Part shown: positions 16,053-25,389 of the stretch, piece after piece
How the letters are laid out: every line of letters starts with the position of its first letter
How positions within the stretch are numbered: position 1 is the stretch's first letter
The notes under the pieces: model-generated
Told to the model about the DNA's origin: nothing
Databases searched by the model: none
Seen by the model: only the letters and a program-made list of their open reading frames with translations
Assembly (NCBI GenBank): GCA_029882215.1
Contig: JAOULC010000017.1
Coordinates: 1 to 64,000, forward strand
Direction of reading: 5' to 3'
Length of the DNA stretch: 64,000 nt
Source of the DNA: Gammaproteobacteria bacterium
GTDB lineage: Bacteria > Pseudomonadota > Gammaproteobacteria > SZUA-229
Position numbers and translations under genes: made by a program

Positions 16053-17435
16053 TTATATCTGTCTTGCCCGATATGAACGTCCTTTTAGCTTGCCTTCAGA
16101 CAACTTTTTCAAAGCCGCTTTTGCCACGCCTCGGTTTACCGCCACATAAGACCAGCTGTTAGCCACCTGGATCTTGCCAACCTGATTACCTGCTATACCA
16201 CCTTCGGCCGTCAATGCCCCTAAAATATCACCGGGTCTGATTTTTTGTTTTTTACCGGCATCGATTCGCAGTGTGACCATCGCAGCTCTGTATATTTCCT
16301 GTTCCAGCACCTCAAAGCCCGGTAATTTTTCCGGCGAGATACGCTGCCCCAGATACTCTTCCAGCTGAGCCAATTTATGGTGTTCATTTTCTGCATATAA
16401 AGTGCAGGCAAAGCCTTTACTGCCTGCACGGCCTGTACGCCCGACACGATGTACGTGTACTTCGGTATCGTGAGCCATCTGATAATTAATCACCAGATCC
16501 AGTGCTTCAATATCCAGTCCACGGGCGGCCACATCGGTGGCTACCAGAATAGAAATGCTTTTGTTGGCAAAACGTACCAGCACCTGATCACGGTCGCGCT
16601 GCTCTAAATCACCATTCAGAGACAATGAGTCAAAACCATAACGGCGTAATTCATCTGATATATCGCTTGTTTCTTTTTTCGTCTTGCAAAAAATGACGGC
16701 CGATTCAGGCCGGTGTTTCATTAGTAACAAACGTACCGCAGTCAGGCGGTCAATTTCGTTATCAATCTTGTACAAGTGCTGCTGGATAGTCGAGTTATCA
16801 TGCGCTGAAACCGCTTCTACTGATACCGGATCATTCATTATGCGCTTGGCAATCGACTGAATCTGGCTGGAGAATGTCGCACTGAATAATAAAGTCTGAC
16901 GTTTTGCAGGCAGTTCATTGATGATTGCTTCCAGCGAGGTCTGGAAACCCATATCCAGCATTCGGTCAGCCTCATCCAGTACAAAGGTATTTAAGTGTGC
17001 AAGATTCAGCTTGGCTTTGCTTAAATGATCTTCAATACGTCCAGGCGTACCCACTACAATATGAGCACCGTACTCTAAAGAAGCCACCTGAGCTGCCGAA
17101 GGCATACCACCACATAGGGTAATCACTTTGATATTGGGGATACCACGTCCCAGCCTGCGCACTTCTGTCGCCACTTGATCCGCCAATTCACGTGTGGGAC
17201 AAAGCACCAGTGACTGCACCGATAAATTCTTTACATCCAGATTCTGCAGCATGCCAAGCGCAAAAGCAGCTGTCTTACCCGAACCGGTTTTACCCTGCGC
17301 AATAACATCTTTAGCATCAAGAATTGGCGGCAGGCTCTGTGCCTGAATCGGTGTCATCTCCAGATATTCAAGTGTTTTCAGATTATCAAGGAGAGCTGTG
17401 TTTAAATTTAGAGTGGAGAAATCGGTCTGGCTCAA
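16053..17435 (-). CDS. dbpA: ATP-dependent RNA helicase DbpA
   Basis: A 460-aa DEAD-box helicase. Q-motif MTPIQAQSLPPIL, Walker A AQGKTGSGKT near residue 48, PTRELA, DEAD near 153, SAT (LLFSATF), and HRVGRTGRAG are all present. The C-terminal 75 residues (MVTLRIDAGKKQKIRPGDILGALTAEGG...) form the RNA-binding domain that in DbpA recognises hairpin 92 of 23S rRNA, so a role in large-subunit assembly is expected. The start is TTG with AGGA eight bases upstream; the residues SQTDFSTLNL agree with DbpA N-termini. Confidence 0.94.
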   Translation of the reverse strand: MSQTDFSTLNLNTALLDNLKTLEYLEMTPIQAQSLPPILDAKDVIAQGKTGSGKTAAFALGMLQNLDVKNLSVQSLVLCPTRELADQVATEVRRLGRGIPNIKVITLCGGMPSAAQVASLEYGAHIVVGTPGRIEDHLSKAKLNLAHLNTFVLDEADRMLDMGFQTSLEAIINELPAKRQTLLFSATFSSQIQSIAKRIMNDPVSVEAVSAHDNSTIQQHLYKIDNEIDRLTAVRLLLMKHRPESAVIFCKTKKETSDISDELRRYGFDSLSLNGDLEQRDRDQVLVRFANKSISILVATDVAARGLDIEALDLVINYQMAHDTEVHVHRVGRTGRAGSKGFACTLYAENEHHKLAQLEEYLGQRISPEKLPGFEVLEQEIYRAAMVTLRIDAGKKQKIRPGDILGALTAEGGIAGNQVGKIQVANSWSYVAVNRGVAKAALKKLSEGKLKGRSYRARQI

Positions 17436-17530
17436 TGCATTATTCCTGTGTGGGCTGTATTCAGTCTAGCTCTAACGAGGATAAAGAGCCTGCTTACTAT
17501 CAGATATGATATGGAAGTATTATCTGGACA

Positions 17531-17563
17531 ATAAAAAAGGGCAAGACCTAAGTCCTGCCCTTT
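17531..17563 (-). terminator. Rho-independent terminator of second csp gene
   Basis: On the minus strand GGGCAGGAC-TTAG-GTCTTGCCC followed by TTTTTTATT. A second inverted repeat, ctggtcac/gtgaccag at 17598-17626, lies between it and the gene. Confidence 0.9.
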
Positions 17564-17640
17564 CATCCCGCATCTGCTTGGATTAAGCAAAAACGGGCTG
17601 GTCACTAGCTAAAAAGCCGTGACCAGATAGCGATTTAAAA

Positions 17641-17847
17641 TTAAAGCGCTACGATGTTTTCTGCTTGAGGACCTTTAGCGCCCTGAGTAACAGTGAACTC
17701 AACTTTTTGGCCTTCAGCAAGAGTCTTGAAACCACCGCCAGAGATTGCGCTGAAATGTGCAAAAACGTCAGGGCCATTTTCTTGCTCAATAAAACCAAAA
17801 CCTTTAGCTTCGTTGAACCATTTTACAGTACCAGTTACAGTAGACAT
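17641..17847 (-). CDS. Cold-shock protein, CspA family
   Basis: A 68-aa cold-shock domain with RNP1 KGFGFI and RNP2 VFAHFS, starting [19 protein letters not shown] and ending [19 protein letters not shown] ribosome site ahead of the ATG. The residues VFAHFSAI differ from VFVHFSVI of the other copy. Soluble RNA chaperone, monocistronic. Confidence 0.95.
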   Translation of the reverse strand: MSTVTGTVKWFNEAKGFGFIEQENGPDVFAHFSAISGGGFKTLAEGQKVEFTVTQGAKGPQAENIVAL

Positions 17848-18305
17848 ATTTTTTTCCTAATTTAATCAATAGTAAGTTTTTTAAGCCATAAATATCTGTG
17901 ATAGTTAAGGCTTGGTTTTGCTGGAAGTATTATTTTACTTATGAAGAACAGGACGAGGTACTAAGATGGAACATCGAAATGTGGTGTGCATAAATATAAG
18001 TCGAACTTTCAAGCTGAAGAGATTATACAACAACGCAATCCACAGTAACAACGATTTATTCCTTTTAAATCAATAAAAATGATCTATTTTTGGATTATTC
18101 TGGACATTTTAGTCAATTTTATGACTTTTAATATTTTTTTTAAACATATAGCGATTCAAAACCGGTAAATTTACCGGTCAACATCCCCTGCAAGTCATAT
18201 GGATAAATCGTATTATCAGGTATCGCTTACTACAAACAAGCGGTACTGCACGTTTAATAATTCATTTATACTGCCCGTATTCAGCGTTACTCTACTGGAC
18301 TTACA
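17848..18305. promoter_or_regulatory. Shared upstream region of csp gene and radical SAM gene
   Basis: About 460 bases without a gene. The half next to the csp gene is likely its leader; the centre (about 18050-18170) is very AT-rich and contains aaccggtaaatttaccggt, a dyad with ACCGGTAAATTTACCGGT symmetry at 18160-18178. That palindrome is a good operator candidate for one of the two divergent promoters. Confidence 0.5.
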
Positions 18306-19187
18306 ATGCTACTTTGTTATGAAGAACCTCTTTATCGACCTCCTAGTGAAGCCAATAACCTGATCTTGCAGGTTACTATTGGTTGTCGTTTTAATCAGTG
18401 CAGCTTTTGCTCCATGTATAAGCACAAAGAATACCGCTTAAAATCGATCGAAGACATCCAGCTGGAGATTGACCGTGTTAAACAATTTAACGCGGACGTC
18501 AGTCGTATTTTTCTCGCCGATGGCGACGCATTTAATCTCGACAGTGCGCAGTTATTAGAGATCCTAAAACGATTACAGGCCGCTTTCCCAAAATTGACAC
18601 GGGTTTCCTGTTATGCAACGCCCGCCAATATTTCAGCTAAGTCAGCTGATGAACTGGCTTTGCTCAAGGCCAATAAATTATCGTTAATATATGTCGGTAT
18701 TGAAACCGGCTCGAATCTGTTGCTTAAAAAAATAACCAAAGGTGCCACACAAAACAGCATTGCCCGCTCACTAAAGCTGGCTGATGCCGCCGGCATTAAA
18801 GTATCAGCAACCATCATACTCGGGCTGGGAGGCCATCAATTCTGGCAGCAACATATCACTGAAACGGTCGCGCTGTTAAATGCCGCACCGGTCAGCTACC
18901 TTTCTACCTTACAGCTTTATCTCGATAAAAGCGCTGAGGCCGAATTCATTGATAAATTTGCTGAGGAATTTCAGCCGCAGTCTGATGCCGATATTTTACA
19001 GGAACTGGCACAGCTGATCAGTCAGCTCAGACCGGTGAAAAAAATAATATTCAGATCGAACCATGCATCCAATGCACTGGCTCTGGCGGGTAATTTGCCA
19101 AAAGACCGTGATAAATTACTTGCCCAAATTAGCCGCGTCATGAACTTACCTGACAGACTCAGGCCACAAAGCTCCCGCTCGTTATAA
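18306..19187 (+). CDS. Radical SAM protein, COG1032-like
   Basis: A 293-aa protein with the iron-sulfur motif GCRFNQCSFCSMYK near residue 26, i.e. CX4CX2C rather than the commoner CX3CX2C. This spacing is known in a branch of B12-independent radical SAM enzymes whose members start LQVTIGCRFNQCxFCxMYK. Further features are the GD motif-like FLADGDAF, and GIETGSNLLLKKITKGAT. The reaction and substrate are unknown. No linked biosynthetic genes are seen; the gene appears to stand alone. Confidence 0.85.
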   Translation: MLLCYEEPLYRPPSEANNLILQVTIGCRFNQCSFCSMYKHKEYRLKSIEDIQLEIDRVKQFNADVSRIFLADGDAFNLDSAQLLEILKRLQAAFPKLTRVSCYATPANISAKSADELALLKANKLSLIYVGIETGSNLLLKKITKGATQNSIARSLKLADAAGIKVSATIILGLGGHQFWQQHITETVALLNAAPVSYLSTLQLYLDKSAEAEFIDKFAEEFQPQSDADILQELAQLISQLRPVKKIIFRSNHASNALALAGNLPKDRDKLLAQISRVMNLPDRLRPQSSRSL

Positions 19188-19276
19188 GCGCCAGCTGACA
19201 ACCGGGCATATAACGCTGATCAGCTTAAGCAGTGCGCATGATCGCTGTTTACTTTTGCCGCTTTATCAGTGCCATA

Positions 19277-20614
19277 TTAGGGCCAGATGCCGCGCATCAG
19301 TGTCGCACTGGCAACCCTCTCGATTGCAATCGACAGCGCAATACTTCTAAACAGTGGTTTCTCAGCACCGGCTAATTTCACAAGGTCCTCATCAGCCACA
19401 ACCTCCTCACCGACAACGTATCGCTGCCAGCGATCAAACACCGTATCCATTACCTTATGCATGATTTTTTCAAGCCGGGTATTCACTTCATCAAGATCCC
19501 AGCGCTGATTATCCTGATTTTGCACCCACTCAAAATAACTCACCGTAACACCACCCGCATTGACAATAATATCCGGTAACAAATAAATGCCGCGCTCACA
19601 CAGGATCTTATCAGCATCCGGGGTGGTTGGATTATTGGCAGCCTCAACAACCAGTCTCGCTTTGATATTGTATGCATTGGCGGCATGTATCTGATTACTC
19701 AGCGCTGCCGGAATTAAAATATCACATTCCAGCTCAAGAATTTCTTCATTGGTGATAGTCATTGTGTTGGGCATACCGACAACGGTTCCATGCTCGGCTT
19801 TAAAAGCCATCAACTCTTCAAAGTTCAGGCCATCTTCATGATACACACCACCTGCACTGTCACTAACCGCAAGAATTTTGGCTCCCTTTCGCGAGAACGC
19901 ATCAGCCGTTACGGCTCCAACATTACCAAAGCCCTGAATCACTACACTGGCACCGGCGATAGTCTGCTGCTCAGGAATCAGTGATTTAGATAAAAAACGT
20001 TCAGTTACATGACAAACACCGTTGCCGGTTGCCTCATTTCTGCCAAGCGAGCCGCCCATTTCAACCGGTTTACCCGTGACAACAGGACGATTATTTTTAC
20101 CGGGGTGCAACATATCATAAGTATCAAATATCCACGCCATGGTCTGCGCATTGGTGTAGAGATCCGGTGCCGGTATGTCGGTGTGCGGACCGATATTATC
20201 CGCCAGCTCGGTTGTAAAACGGCGGGTGATACGTCTCAGTTCGCTTTCACTTAACCCTTTGGTATTACAAACCACACCGCCTTTAGCGCCGCCAAAAGGA
20301 ATATTAACCAGCGCGCATTTCCAGGTCATTAACTTGGCCAGCGAAACGACTTCCTCCATGGTGACATCCGGGTGATATCGCATACCGCCTTTGCCGGGGC
20401 CAAACACCTGATTATGCAGAACACGGTAGCCCTGAATAGACTGCACAGAGCCATCATCCATTTCAATCGGGAAGTTAACAATAGTGATACGCTTGGGCTT
20501 TTTTAAGAAATCAATCAGGCCTTTTTTAAGGTCTTTGATATAACAGGCTGCCTGAGTGAACTGCTGCTCACTCATAATAACAGGATCAAGATTTTCGGTG
20601 CTGGGCTCTGACAT
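19277..20614 (-). CDS. Glutamate (Glu/Leu/Phe/Val) dehydrogenase
   Basis: A 445-aa NAD(P)-dependent amino-acid dehydrogenase. The catalytic region KGGMRYHPDVTMEEVVSLAKLMTWKCAL and PFGGAKGGV, followed by the dinucleotide-binding GFGNVG motif (VVIQGFGNVGAVTADAF), are clear. Length and PFGGAKGG favour the GdhA type that acts on glutamate rather than the shorter Leu dehydrogenases, but the substrate is inferred. It interconverts glutamate and 2-oxoglutarate plus ammonia. It faces the radical SAM gene tail to tail. Confidence 0.92.
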   Translation of the reverse strand: MSEPSTENLDPVIMSEQQFTQAACYIKDLKKGLIDFLKKPKRITIVNFPIEMDDGSVQSIQGYRVLHNQVFGPGKGGMRYHPDVTMEEVVSLAKLMTWKCALVNIPFGGAKGGVVCNTKGLSESELRRITRRFTTELADNIGPHTDIPAPDLYTNAQTMAWIFDTYDMLHPGKNNRPVVTGKPVEMGGSLGRNEATGNGVCHVTERFLSKSLIPEQQTIAGASVVIQGFGNVGAVTADAFSRKGAKILAVSDSAGGVYHEDGLNFEELMAFKAEHGTVVGMPNTMTITNEEILELECDILIPAALSNQIHAANAYNIKARLVVEAANNPTTPDADKILCERGIYLLPDIIVNAGGVTVSYFEWVQNQDNQRWDLDEVNTRLEKIMHKVMDTVFDRWQRYVVGEEVVADEDLVKLAGAEKPLFRSIALSIAIERVASATLMRGIWP

Positions 20615-20723
20615 AACTGAAGTTCCAAAAATAGCTGCTAAAGATTGTTAAATACATGCTTTTATAATAAACCAGACAGCTGAGAAAAACTCAGCAGATA
20701 CAGTCTATGTATAAACACGCTGC

Positions 20724-21860
20724 TTAATTTGCAGATAAATCAGGCCGTATACGATAGATTTTCCCGCTATCCGTAGAAAAATAAATCCAGCCTTCAACAC
20801 TTTGCACCAGCGCCCGTATACGCTGACCAAGGTTTTCCAGTAAGCGTTCTTCTTTCACCGCCTCACCTGCATTATTCAGGACCACACGGTTAATATGTTG
20901 CAGTTTTAATGCACCGGAAAATAAATTGCCTTGCCAGGACGGAAACGCAGCACCCGAATAAATCATTAAACTACCGGGAGCAATAGACGGTATATACGTT
21001 TTAACCGGTTGCTCCATTCCCTTTTTATGCGTTGCTTCACCAACCGCAAGCGGACCCCAGTATTCTTTACCGTAAGAAATAACAGGCCAGCCGTAATTCG
21101 CTCCGGCCCTGATCAGGTTGACTTCATCACCGCCTCTCGGCCCATGTTCTATCTCCCAGAGCCTGTTATGCACAGTATCATAACTCAGGCCCTGTGGGTT
21201 GCGGTGCCCATAACTCCATATTTCAGGCAACACATCTTTTTTGTTTATGAACGGATTATCAGCCGGCACTGAGCCGTCTAAATTTAACCGTAGAACCGAA
21301 CCGGCATGGTTCATTAAATTCTGACCATTAGGTCTGTGACCGCGATCACCAATACTAAAAAAAACATGGCCCTTTTGATCGAAGGTAATGCGACTGCCAA
21401 AATGACGACTGGTAGCTGTTGTGGATTTTGATAACAGCAAATCCTGCCAGTCTGTGAACTCATCGCTCGCAAGTTTTGCCCGCGCCAGAACAGTGGCTCC
21501 CTGGTCCTCCACATTCTTCACATAAGTAAAATAAAGCCAGCCACTGGTTTTATAATCCGGAGATAATGCAACATCCAGCATACCCCCCTGACCTTCAGCA
21601 AACACTTTTGGAGGATTCTTTATCGTGAGCTTGTTTCCGTTCTTTATATTCAGAATACGCACCGAACCTTCACGCTCTGTAATTAATAACTGTTCAGCCG
21701 ACAGAAATACCATTCCCCATGGCACTTCTAAGCCTTCAGCGATTAACTCAAGCTGAAAGCGCACATCATCACTGTCAAAAGTATCCACCGGCTTTTCTGC
21801 CGGAACTGAAAATGAAATACACAGAAGTACTGCCAATACGATAAATCCGACTACTTTCAT
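20724..21860 (-). CDS. PQQ-dependent aldose sugar dehydrogenase (YliI/Asd type), secreted
   Basis: A 378-aa protein with a signal peptide (IVLAVLLCISFSVPA) and a six-bladed propeller of the soluble glucose/sorbosone dehydrogenase family. Landmarks are GLEVPWGMVFL, GGMLDVALSPDY, SRHFGSRITFDQKGHVFFSIGDRG, SYGHRNPQGL and EHGPRGGDEVNLI, which hold the PQQ and calcium ligands in the family. It would oxidise aldoses in the periplasm and pass electrons to the respiratory chain. No PQQ biosynthesis genes are in the window. Confidence 0.9.
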   Translation of the reverse strand: MKVVGFIVLAVLLCISFSVPAEKPVDTFDSDDVRFQLELIAEGLEVPWGMVFLSAEQLLITEREGSVRILNIKNGNKLTIKNPPKVFAEGQGGMLDVALSPDYKTSGWLYFTYVKNVEDQGATVLARAKLASDEFTDWQDLLLSKSTTATSRHFGSRITFDQKGHVFFSIGDRGHRPNGQNLMNHAGSVLRLNLDGSVPADNPFINKKDVLPEIWSYGHRNPQGLSYDTVHNRLWEIEHGPRGGDEVNLIRAGANYGWPVISYGKEYWGPLAVGEATHKKGMEQPVKTYIPSIAPGSLMIYSGAAFPSWQGNLFSGALKLQHINRVVLNNAGEAVKEERLLENLGQRIRALVQSVEGWIYFSTDSGKIYRIRPDLSAN

Positions 21861-21923
21861 TTCATCTCACCTTTCCTCTTTCCTTATCAGTCAGGATACA
21901 GGCAATATCAGTACATTCATATT

Positions 21924-21951
21924 TGTTATGGCAAATAATCTCACCATAACA
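21924..21951. promoter_or_regulatory. Dyad operator candidate in divergent promoter region
   Basis: tgttatgg-N12-ccataaca is an 8-bp perfect inverted repeat in the 315-base gap between the sugar dehydrogenase (minus) and the alcohol dehydrogenase-like gene (plus). The rest of the gap is AT-rich with no gene. Confidence 0.4.
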
Positions 21952-22175
21952 GGTAAATGGTGTTTGATAATGCTATGGCGGAATAACAGCACTATTGTCT
22001 GATATCAGAATGAATTATAACTAATAAAACACAGCGTAATATATCGTAAGGTATTTAAAAAACGCCATGAAAGAGTATGATTATTACAGTCGTAGTTAAA
22101 ACAACTGGGCTGCTCATCGTCCAGTAGATCAACAGGAATAATTTTCAAACTCAATGTACTGATTGAGGTATGTTT

Positions 22176-23162
22176 ATGAAAGCGATGATCTATCATCAAT
22201 ATGGTTCAGTCGCTGCTCTTCATCTCGAAGAGGTCGCGCAACCGGTACCAGATGATAATGAAGTACTGATTAAAGTGTATGCCGCATCCGTCAATGACTG
22301 GGACTGGGGACTGCTCAAAGGCGTGCCTTTCGCAAACCGTGTTATGGCCGGTCTTTTTAAACCAAAAAAAATAAAGATACTCGGATGTGACATTGCAGGT
22401 CGTATCGTAGCCACGGGTAAAAACATTAAACACTTTAAGCCCGGCGATGAAGTATTCGGCGACATTTCTGCCTGTGGTTTTGGCGGCTTTGCTGAATATG
22501 TCTGCGCCAGTGAAGCCGCTTTAAGGCTAAAACCGGCTAGCATGACATTTGAGCAAGCGGCTGCGTTGCCACAGGCATCACTGCTTGCCTTGCAAGGCCT
22601 TGTCGATAAGGGCCGGATTCAGTCCGCCAGAAAAGTTTTGATCAATGGTGCAGGCGGCGGTGCCGGTACCTATGCAATTCAAATTGCCAGATCTTTCCGC
22701 GCTGAAGTGACTGCTGTCGACAGCGCAGAAAAGTCAGCGCTTATGCTATTTATAGGTGCAGATCATGTCATAGATTACCGGGCTGAAGACTTCACTAAAA
22801 GTGCTCAGTCATATGATCTGGTTCTTGATTGCGCATTACAGCGCTCGGTTTTCGATTGCAAGTCTGTTTTAAAGCCCGGCGGCAGATATATTGTATTGGG
22901 TGGATCATCGCTACGAATTTTACAGTTTGTACTGATAGGTTTTCTGTTTTCACTGTTCAGTGACAAAAAAATGAGTCTGCTGTTATTAAAACAAAACAAA
23001 GGCCTGGATTCATTAATTGATTTTTTTGAAGCCGTTAAAGTCGTACCGGTTATTGATAAATGTTACCCGCTAAGCGAACTTGCTGAAGCACTGCAATATT
23101 TTGGCGAAGGGCATGCCAAAGGAAAACTGGTGATCACCATACAAGCAGATAATAACAGCTGA
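22176..23162 (+). CDS. Medium-chain alcohol dehydrogenase/quinone oxidoreductase-like protein
   Basis: About 328 aa, zinc-free MDR type. N-terminal GroES-like domain (VLIKVYAASVNDWDWGLLKG ... GCDIAGRIVATGKNIKHFKPGDEVFGD) and Rossmann domain with KVLINGAGGGAGTYAIQIA and VIDYRAEDF. The usual structural-zinc cysteines are missing, so it resembles quinone oxidoreductases and reticulon-interacting-like proteins. Substrate unknown; NADPH is likely. I chose the ATG at 22176 because GAGG is at the right distance from it and too close to the track start at 22170. Confidence 0.88.
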   Translation: MKAMIYHQYGSVAALHLEEVAQPVPDDNEVLIKVYAASVNDWDWGLLKGVPFANRVMAGLFKPKKIKILGCDIAGRIVATGKNIKHFKPGDEVFGDISACGFGGFAEYVCASEAALRLKPASMTFEQAAALPQASLLALQGLVDKGRIQSARKVLINGAGGGAGTYAIQIARSFRAEVTAVDSAEKSALMLFIGADHVIDYRAEDFTKSAQSYDLVLDCALQRSVFDCKSVLKPGGRYIVLGGSSLRILQFVLIGFLFSLFSDKKMSLLLLKQNKGLDSLIDFFEAVKVVPVIDKCYPLSELAEALQYFGEGHAKGKLVITIQADNNS

Positions 23163-23377
23163 ACTCTGTATCTTCATAGGAGATTAGATTACTGCAAACA
23201 GCCTGTTTAAATTTTTATAAAATTAACGTTTCTGGTGAATAAAATGGCACACGATCTCCGTTTTTATCATCATGAAAACAGACTAAGTTAAGTAAGGAGC
23301 CATCCGTGGCGGGGATTGCTAATAACGCACAGAATCCGCCTGTACGCATCGGGAGTGATAGTGCAGATGTATGACAT

Positions 23378-24181
23378 TCAGGCCACTTTATCTGCAGGAT
23401 TACGCTGACGTTCATATAAAAATTTAAATACCTCGGCTCGATAGTGGTTATATTCTTCATTATCCGCCAGCTCTACCCGGTTACGCGGCCGTGGTAATTT
23501 AATATCAAGAATTTCGCCTACAGTGGCCGCCGGCCCATTGGTCATCATCACGATACGATCAGAAAGCAAAACCGCCTCATCGACATCATGGGTAATCATT
23601 ATGACTGTGTTATTCAACCGTGCCTGAATCTCTATTAGCGAATCCTGCATATGGGCACGCGTCAACGCATCAAGCGCACCAAATGGTTCATCCATCAGCA
23701 TCACTTCCGGCTCCATTGACAGTGCACGGGCAATGCCTACACGCTGTTTCATACCGCCTGAAATTTCAGAAGGGCGCTTGTGCATTGCATGTTCCATATG
23801 AACCAGCTCAAGATTATGTTCGATCCACTCTTTGATTTGCTGTTTGCTTTTTACGCCGGTAAATATTTGTTTAACGGCCAGCTCTACATTTTCATACGCT
23901 GTTAGCCAGGGAAGCAAAGAATGATTCTGGAATACAACTGCACGGTCAGGCCCCGGTGCATTAACTTCTTTACCATTTAAAACCACACCGCCTTCGCTGG
24001 CCTGATACAAACCAGCCACAACATTTAACACGGTAGACTTGCCACAGCCGGAGTGTCCGATCAGTGATACAAACTCACCCTTTTCCATTCTCAGGTTGAC
24101 ATTTTCCAGCGCTTTATAGGGACCATCCGGTGTCGGGAACTCCATCGACATACCGGTGATGACTAAATGTTCTTTTTTCAT
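23378..24181 (-). CDS. nrtD: Nitrate ABC transporter, ATP-binding subunit NrtD/NasD-like
   Basis: A 267-aa ABC ATPase with Walker A GHSGCGKSTVLN, signature SGGMKQRVGIARAL and Walker B VMLMDEPFGALDA. The sequence is of the nitrate/sulfonate/taurine family (NrtD/SsuB type), and the neighbouring binding protein is NrtA-like, so nitrate or nitrite is the probable substrate. It lacks the C-terminal binding-protein fusion of NrtC. It is third and last in the nrtA-B-D unit, 59 bases behind nrtB. Confidence 0.9.
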   Translation of the reverse strand: MKKEHLVITGMSMEFPTPDGPYKALENVNLRMEKGEFVSLIGHSGCGKSTVLNVVAGLYQASEGGVVLNGKEVNAPGPDRAVVFQNHSLLPWLTAYENVELAVKQIFTGVKSKQQIKEWIEHNLELVHMEHAMHKRPSEISGGMKQRVGIARALSMEPEVMLMDEPFGALDALTRAHMQDSLIEIQARLNNTVIMITHDVDEAVLLSDRIVMMTNGPAATVGEILDIKLPRPRNRVELADNEEYNHYRAEVFKFLYERQRNPADKVA

Positions 24182-24240
24182 TGTCTTTTCCTCTGCCTCA
24201 GTCTATACAGGTGTTTAGCTATCACGATAATTCTTAACAG

Positions 24241-25287
24241 TCATCTAATCTCAGCTGTTTTATCCCAGCTAACTACACGCTGAATCATCAGCATTATTCT
24301 GTCCAGTGCAAAGCCAACCAGACCAATGACAAACACCGCCACCATAATGCGAGCCAGTGAATTTGAACTGCCATTTTGAAATTCATCCCAGACAAATTTC
24401 CCAAGCCCCGGGTTTTGCGCCAGCATTTCCGCTGCTATTAATACCATCCAGCCTATTCCCAGTGAAACACGCAGACCGGCAAACATCATTGGCACCGATG
24501 AAGGTAAAACAATTTTAATAATATGTGTAACCCAGTGCAGACGAAGCACACGGCTGACATTAATCAGGTCTTTATCAATCGACGCCACACCCACTGTCGT
24601 ATTGATAATGGTTGGCCACATGCAGCAGAGCATCACAGTAATGGCAGAGGTCACAAACGACTTGGCAAACATCGGATCATCACTGACATAAAGCGCACTC
24701 ACAATCATGGTTACAATCGGCAGCCATGCAAGTGGCGATACCGGTTTGAAAATTTGTATCAATGGATTAAGCGCACGATACATAGTGGCACTCAGACCAC
24801 AAAGAATGCCCACCGGTATCGCAATTACCGATGCAAATGCAAAACCAATTAACACCGTGTAAATACTTGTAAATACCTGATCAATAAATGTCGGCTTACC
24901 GGTGTACTGTCGTATTTTAGTTTCTGCATCAGGGTTAGCAGCCAGCTTTTTGGCATTACGTTTTTCCTGACGCTGATAAAACGCGGCTTCTTTAACACGC
25001 TCGGCACTGTGCTCATCTATTAAAACCGTAAACTGCTCCCAGACTGCAGCAGGCCCCGGTACCACACCTAAAGAAGTTTCTATTTGCGAAGCGGATGCCG
25101 CCCAAAATCCTAAAAACAAAAGAAACGCCACAACGGGTACTGCTACTGTACTCATAGCCTGACGGATATATTCACTGCGGTTTTTTTTAATATGTCTGAT
25201 AACTGATTTGATCTTTGACCAGAAATTAAAATTGCTTTTACTTTCTTTAAGACTCGTTACCACGCTCTCAACTCGAGTATTCATCAT
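24241..25287 (-). CDS. nrtB: Nitrate ABC transporter, permease NrtB-like
   Basis: A 348-aa inner-membrane permease with the BPD-transport motif region SVPMMFAGLRVSLGIGWMVLIAAEM and about six membrane segments. The N-terminal soluble stretch and a roughly 50-residue periplasmic insert (ERVKEAAFYQRQEKRNAKK...) before the core occur in gammaproteobacterial NrtB. It forms the channel with NrtD and receives nitrate from NrtA. Confidence 0.9.
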   Translation of the reverse strand: MMNTRVESVVTSLKESKSNFNFWSKIKSVIRHIKKNRSEYIRQAMSTVAVPVVAFLLFLGFWAASASQIETSLGVVPGPAAVWEQFTVLIDEHSAERVKEAAFYQRQEKRNAKKLAANPDAETKIRQYTGKPTFIDQVFTSIYTVLIGFAFASVIAIPVGILCGLSATMYRALNPLIQIFKPVSPLAWLPIVTMIVSALYVSDDPMFAKSFVTSAITVMLCCMWPTIINTTVGVASIDKDLINVSRVLRLHWVTHIIKIVLPSSVPMMFAGLRVSLGIGWMVLIAAEMLAQNPGLGKFVWDEFQNGSSNSLARIMVAVFVIGLVGFALDRIMLMIQRVVSWDKTAEIR

Positions 25288-25389
25288 TTTGTACCTATAC
25301 CATTAGCAATCAACTTTTCAGCCTTGTTGCCGGCTGCCTGTAAGTTCCCTGCTTTCAGATCTGATAGCAGGGAATCCCGTCTTACATGT

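Noticed and set aside
23163-23377. ORF 23215-23460 and possible gene remnant after nrtD
   Set aside because: It overlaps the nrtD 3' end on the same strand in another frame and shows no domain; I see nothing else in the 215-base gap.
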